Positions 62,261-64,000 of a DNA stretch of 64,000 bases are shown in pieces (positions within the stretch are counted from its first letter, which is position 1; each line of letters opens with the position of its first letter). Source of the DNA: GCA-002708145 sp045562755 (GTDB lineage Bacteria > Chloroflexota > Dehalococcoidia > Lucifugimonadales > Lucifugimonadaceae); assembly GCA_045562755.1 (NCBI GenBank), contig JBJKVF010000006.1, forward strand, positions 496,001-560,000. Reading direction: 5' to 3'. The notes below the pieces were generated by a model that worked only from the letters and a program-made list of their open reading frames with translations, was not told the origin of the DNA and ran no database searches. The position numbers and the translations under genes were made by a program.

Positions 62261-62268
62261 GAAAAACA

Positions 62269-63420
62269 ATGCAAATAACTGATATTAAACCTTTTCCTGT
62301 TTGGGTAGGAACCCGAAATCAAATGCTAGTTAAGGTAGAAACAAATGAAGGGATTTATGGTTGGGGAGAATCTGGTCTTTCTAGTAGAGAACTAGGAGTA
62401 AAAGGAATACTTGAACATTACAGAGAGTTTCTTATAGGAAAAGACCCTATGAAAAGAGGAGCTTTGTGGCAAGAAATGTATAGAAGTCAATATTTTGAGG
62501 GAGGGAGGACATTAACCGGTGCTATATCAGCAATAGATATGGCTTTATATGATATAGCTGGTAAAAAATTAGGAGTACCTGTTTACGAATTACTTGGCGG
62601 AAAGCATAGAAACTGGGTCCCAACTTTTGCTTCCGGGGGAGGTTCTTCACCTGAAGAAATGATAGATATTGCAAAAAAAATAATTTCCGAAGGATTTAAT
62701 TGCTTTAGGATTCACAGGGGATATGATGACGAAAAAGAAAATATTTATGAACCAAGAGAACATATTGCTCAAGTTGCTGAAGGAATTATAAAAGTCAGAG
62801 AAGCTGTTGGCAACTTACCTACTATTGGAACAGATATTCATCATAGACTATCAGTTGCTGAGGCGGCATCTTTTTGCCAAATGATGCCATCCCATACCTT
62901 AGATTTTTTAGAAGAGCCGATAAGAGATGAGACGCCTGAAGCATATGAAGTTCTTAGAAAAATGACTAATATACCATTTGCAATAGGAGAAGAATTTGCT
63001 TCAAAATGGCAATTTGTCCCCTATATTGAAAGAGGAATAACAAATTATGTAAGAATTGATGTTTGTAATGTAGGTGGTATAACTGAATCTATGAAAGTTG
63101 CAGGTTGGGCTGAAGCTCATTACATAGATCTTATGCCTCACAATCCACTTGGTCCAATATGTGTTGCTGCTACAGCTCACCTAGCAATGTCAACACCAAA
63201 TTTTTCATGGCTTGAAATAAGAGAATCTGCTGGAGAAGATAATGGTTTTTATTCTAAAGAAGTCTTCCATATTCAACCTGAAATTATGCCTGGAAAAGTC
63301 ATACCACTTGATACACCTGGATTAGGAGTAGATGTAGATGAATTATCACTAACTGAACCATTTAAACATGCAGAAATGCCTCACTTAAAAAGAAGAGATG
63401 GCTCACATACAAATTGGTAA
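62269..63420 (+). CDS. Mandelate racemase/enolase-superfamily sugar-acid dehydratase (galactonate dehydratase-like)
   Basis: The 383-residue enzyme has the N-terminal capping domain (about 1-115, with EGIYGWGES and RGALWQEMYRSQYFEGG) and a TIM barrel with metal ligands in GTDIHHRLS, DFLEEPI and IGEEFASKWQF, and a catalytic histidine in MPHNPLGP. This matches the D-galactonate-dehydratase-type branch: dehydration of an acid sugar. A tandem paralog follows 27 bases later. It is the first gene after the divergent promoter region shared with the RraA-like gene. Confidence 0.82.
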   Translation: MQITDIKPFPVWVGTRNQMLVKVETNEGIYGWGESGLSSRELGVKGILEHYREFLIGKDPMKRGALWQEMYRSQYFEGGRTLTGAISAIDMALYDIAGKKLGVPVYELLGGKHRNWVPTFASGGGSSPEEMIDIAKKIISEGFNCFRIHRGYDDEKENIYEPREHIAQVAEGIIKVREAVGNLPTIGTDIHHRLSVAEAASFCQMMPSHTLDFLEEPIRDETPEAYEVLRKMTNIPFAIGEEFASKWQFVPYIERGITNYVRIDVCNVGGITESMKVAGWAEAHYIDLMPHNPLGPICVAATAHLAMSTPNFSWLEIRESAGEDNGFYSKEVFHIQPEIMPGKVIPLDTPGLGVDVDELSLTEPFKHAEMPHLKRRDGSHTNW

Positions 63421-63447
63421 AAAAAAAATTAAATTAGGAGAAATATA

Positions 63448-64000
63448 ATGAAAATAACGGAAGTAAAGCCTTTTGCAGTATGGGTTGGTAGAAGGAATCA
63501 GATGCTGGTAAAAATAGAAACAGATGAAGGAATATATGGTTGGGGTGAATCTGGTTTTTCTGGTAGGGAACTAGGAGTCAAAGGAATAATTGAACATTAT
63601 AGAGAGTTTTTAATTGGAAAAGATCCAATGAGTAGAGGAGCTCTTTGGCAAGAAATGTATAGAAGTCAATATTTTGAAGGAGGAAGAACTCTAACAGCTG
63701 CAATATCTGCTATTGATATAGCACTTTATGATATTGTTGGAAAAAAATTAGGTGTTCCTGTTTATGAACTTCTTGGAGGTAAGCATAGAAATAAAGTTCC
63801 TGTATTTGCAACTACTGCAGGCCCTTACGGCCAAGATATGATTGATCAAGCTAAAGAATTTATGAAAATAGGAATTAATGCATTTAGGCTTTCTTATGAC
63901 AATATGGACATTCAGAGTGGAGGATTATTTGAACCAAGAGTTTCAATAGCTAATTCAGCTGAATGGTTAATTGAAGCAAGAAAACAATTAGGAAATCAGG
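63448..64000 (+). CDS. Second enolase-superfamily sugar-acid dehydratase, cut by the window end
   Basis: ATG at 63448 is preceded by TTAGGAG as ribosome site, and the frame is open to the last base. The 184 residues visible cover the capping domain and the start of the barrel. Compared by eye with the preceding gene, residues 1-115 are about 88% identical, then similarity falls to about 38% (26 of 68). The residues after LGGKHRN differ in length and content, so the substrate is probably different. The C-terminal catalytic part is outside the window. Confidence 0.8.
   Translation, partial: MKITEVKPFAVWVGRRNQMLVKIETDEGIYGWGESGFSGRELGVKGIIEHYREFLIGKDPMSRGALWQEMYRSQYFEGGRTLTAAISAIDIALYDIVGKKLGVPVYELLGGKHRNKVPVFATTAGPYGQDMIDQAKEFMKIGINAFRLSYDNMDIQSGGLFEPRVSIANSAEWLIEARKQLGNQ

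Noticed and set aside
1..64000. CRISPR array, prophage or insertion sequence
   Set aside because: No regularly spaced repeats, transposase, integrase with catalytic domain, or phage structural genes were found. The recombinase-like segment in the GreA protein lacks the catalytic domain.

Overview
The window is 64 kb of very AT-rich bacterial chromosome packed with about 70 protein genes, two tRNA genes, a cobalamin riboswitch and two LexA-type operators. No insertion sequence, phage block or CRISPR array is visible. Gene ends are extremely tight: every convergent pair lies within a few bases, and four pairs share a 4-base stop/stop overlap. Several genes start with TTG, and at least three appear to be leaderless. 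This compaction, a Sec/Tat single-membrane gene set, a Chloroflexota-like cysteine-motif/HTH protein, a GreA with an extra N-terminal domain, and tandem mandelate racemase/enolase-superfamily paralogs suggest a streamlined, probably marine, Chloroflexota bacterium (SAR202/Dehalococcoidia-like). The taxonomy is inference; only a tree of rpsT, lexA, metG or yidC would settle it.

0-8.8 kb: tlyA, a UbiA prenyltransferase and a membrane thioredoxin-like protein are followed by a minus-strand operon rpmH-rnpA-yidD-(beta-propeller lipoprotein)-yidC-jag-pfkB-like. This is the classic ribosome/membrane-insertion cluster, with an extra lipoprotein and a 107-nt yidC/jag coding overlap. A divergent greA-like gene and terC follow. 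8.8-24.9 kb: a GlcD/GlcF-type oxidoreductase, a SelA-like PLP enzyme, rlmN, pstB-phoU, an SOS-box-controlled HTH gene, an alcohol dehydrogenase, MocA and PanE family oxidoreductases, a ROK kinase, a HEAT-repeat protein, folC and fabF. 24.9-40.6 kb: an iron-type ABC transporter, a lineage-type secreted protein, relA/spoT, rpsT, lexA, tatA converging on tatC-tatB, maf, an RNA m5U methyltransferase, lipA, rsmI, metG, a polyprenyl synthase and nth.

40.7-55.6 kb: tRNA-Glu; an apparent catabolic operon (aldo/keto reductase, epimerase, amidohydrolase, MFS carrier, two small ORFs); an ABC-2 exporter with its MerR-like regulator; TPR, hydrolase, rhodanese and Usp proteins; and a minus-strand run of an unusual transketolase-like enzyme, an SRPBCC protein, a malate/lactate dehydrogenase and a small membrane protein. 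55.6-64 kb: a B12 uptake operon btuC-btuF-btuD under a cobalamin riboswitch, tRNA-Arg, two zinc-ribbon membrane proteins, an RraA-family aldolase-like enzyme, and two tandem enolase-superfamily genes (the second cut by the window edge) facing it across a repeat-rich intergenic region.

Most of the window is housekeeping. The most unusual items are the SOS-regulated leaderless HTH/cysteine protein, the GreA fusion, the yidC/jag overlap, the abrupt similarity break between the two enolase paralogs, the divergent transketolase, and the pervasive overlap of convergent gene ends. No stretch over 300 bases lacks a gene or RNA; the longest protein-free stretch, 58566-58936, holds the riboswitch and tRNA-Arg.
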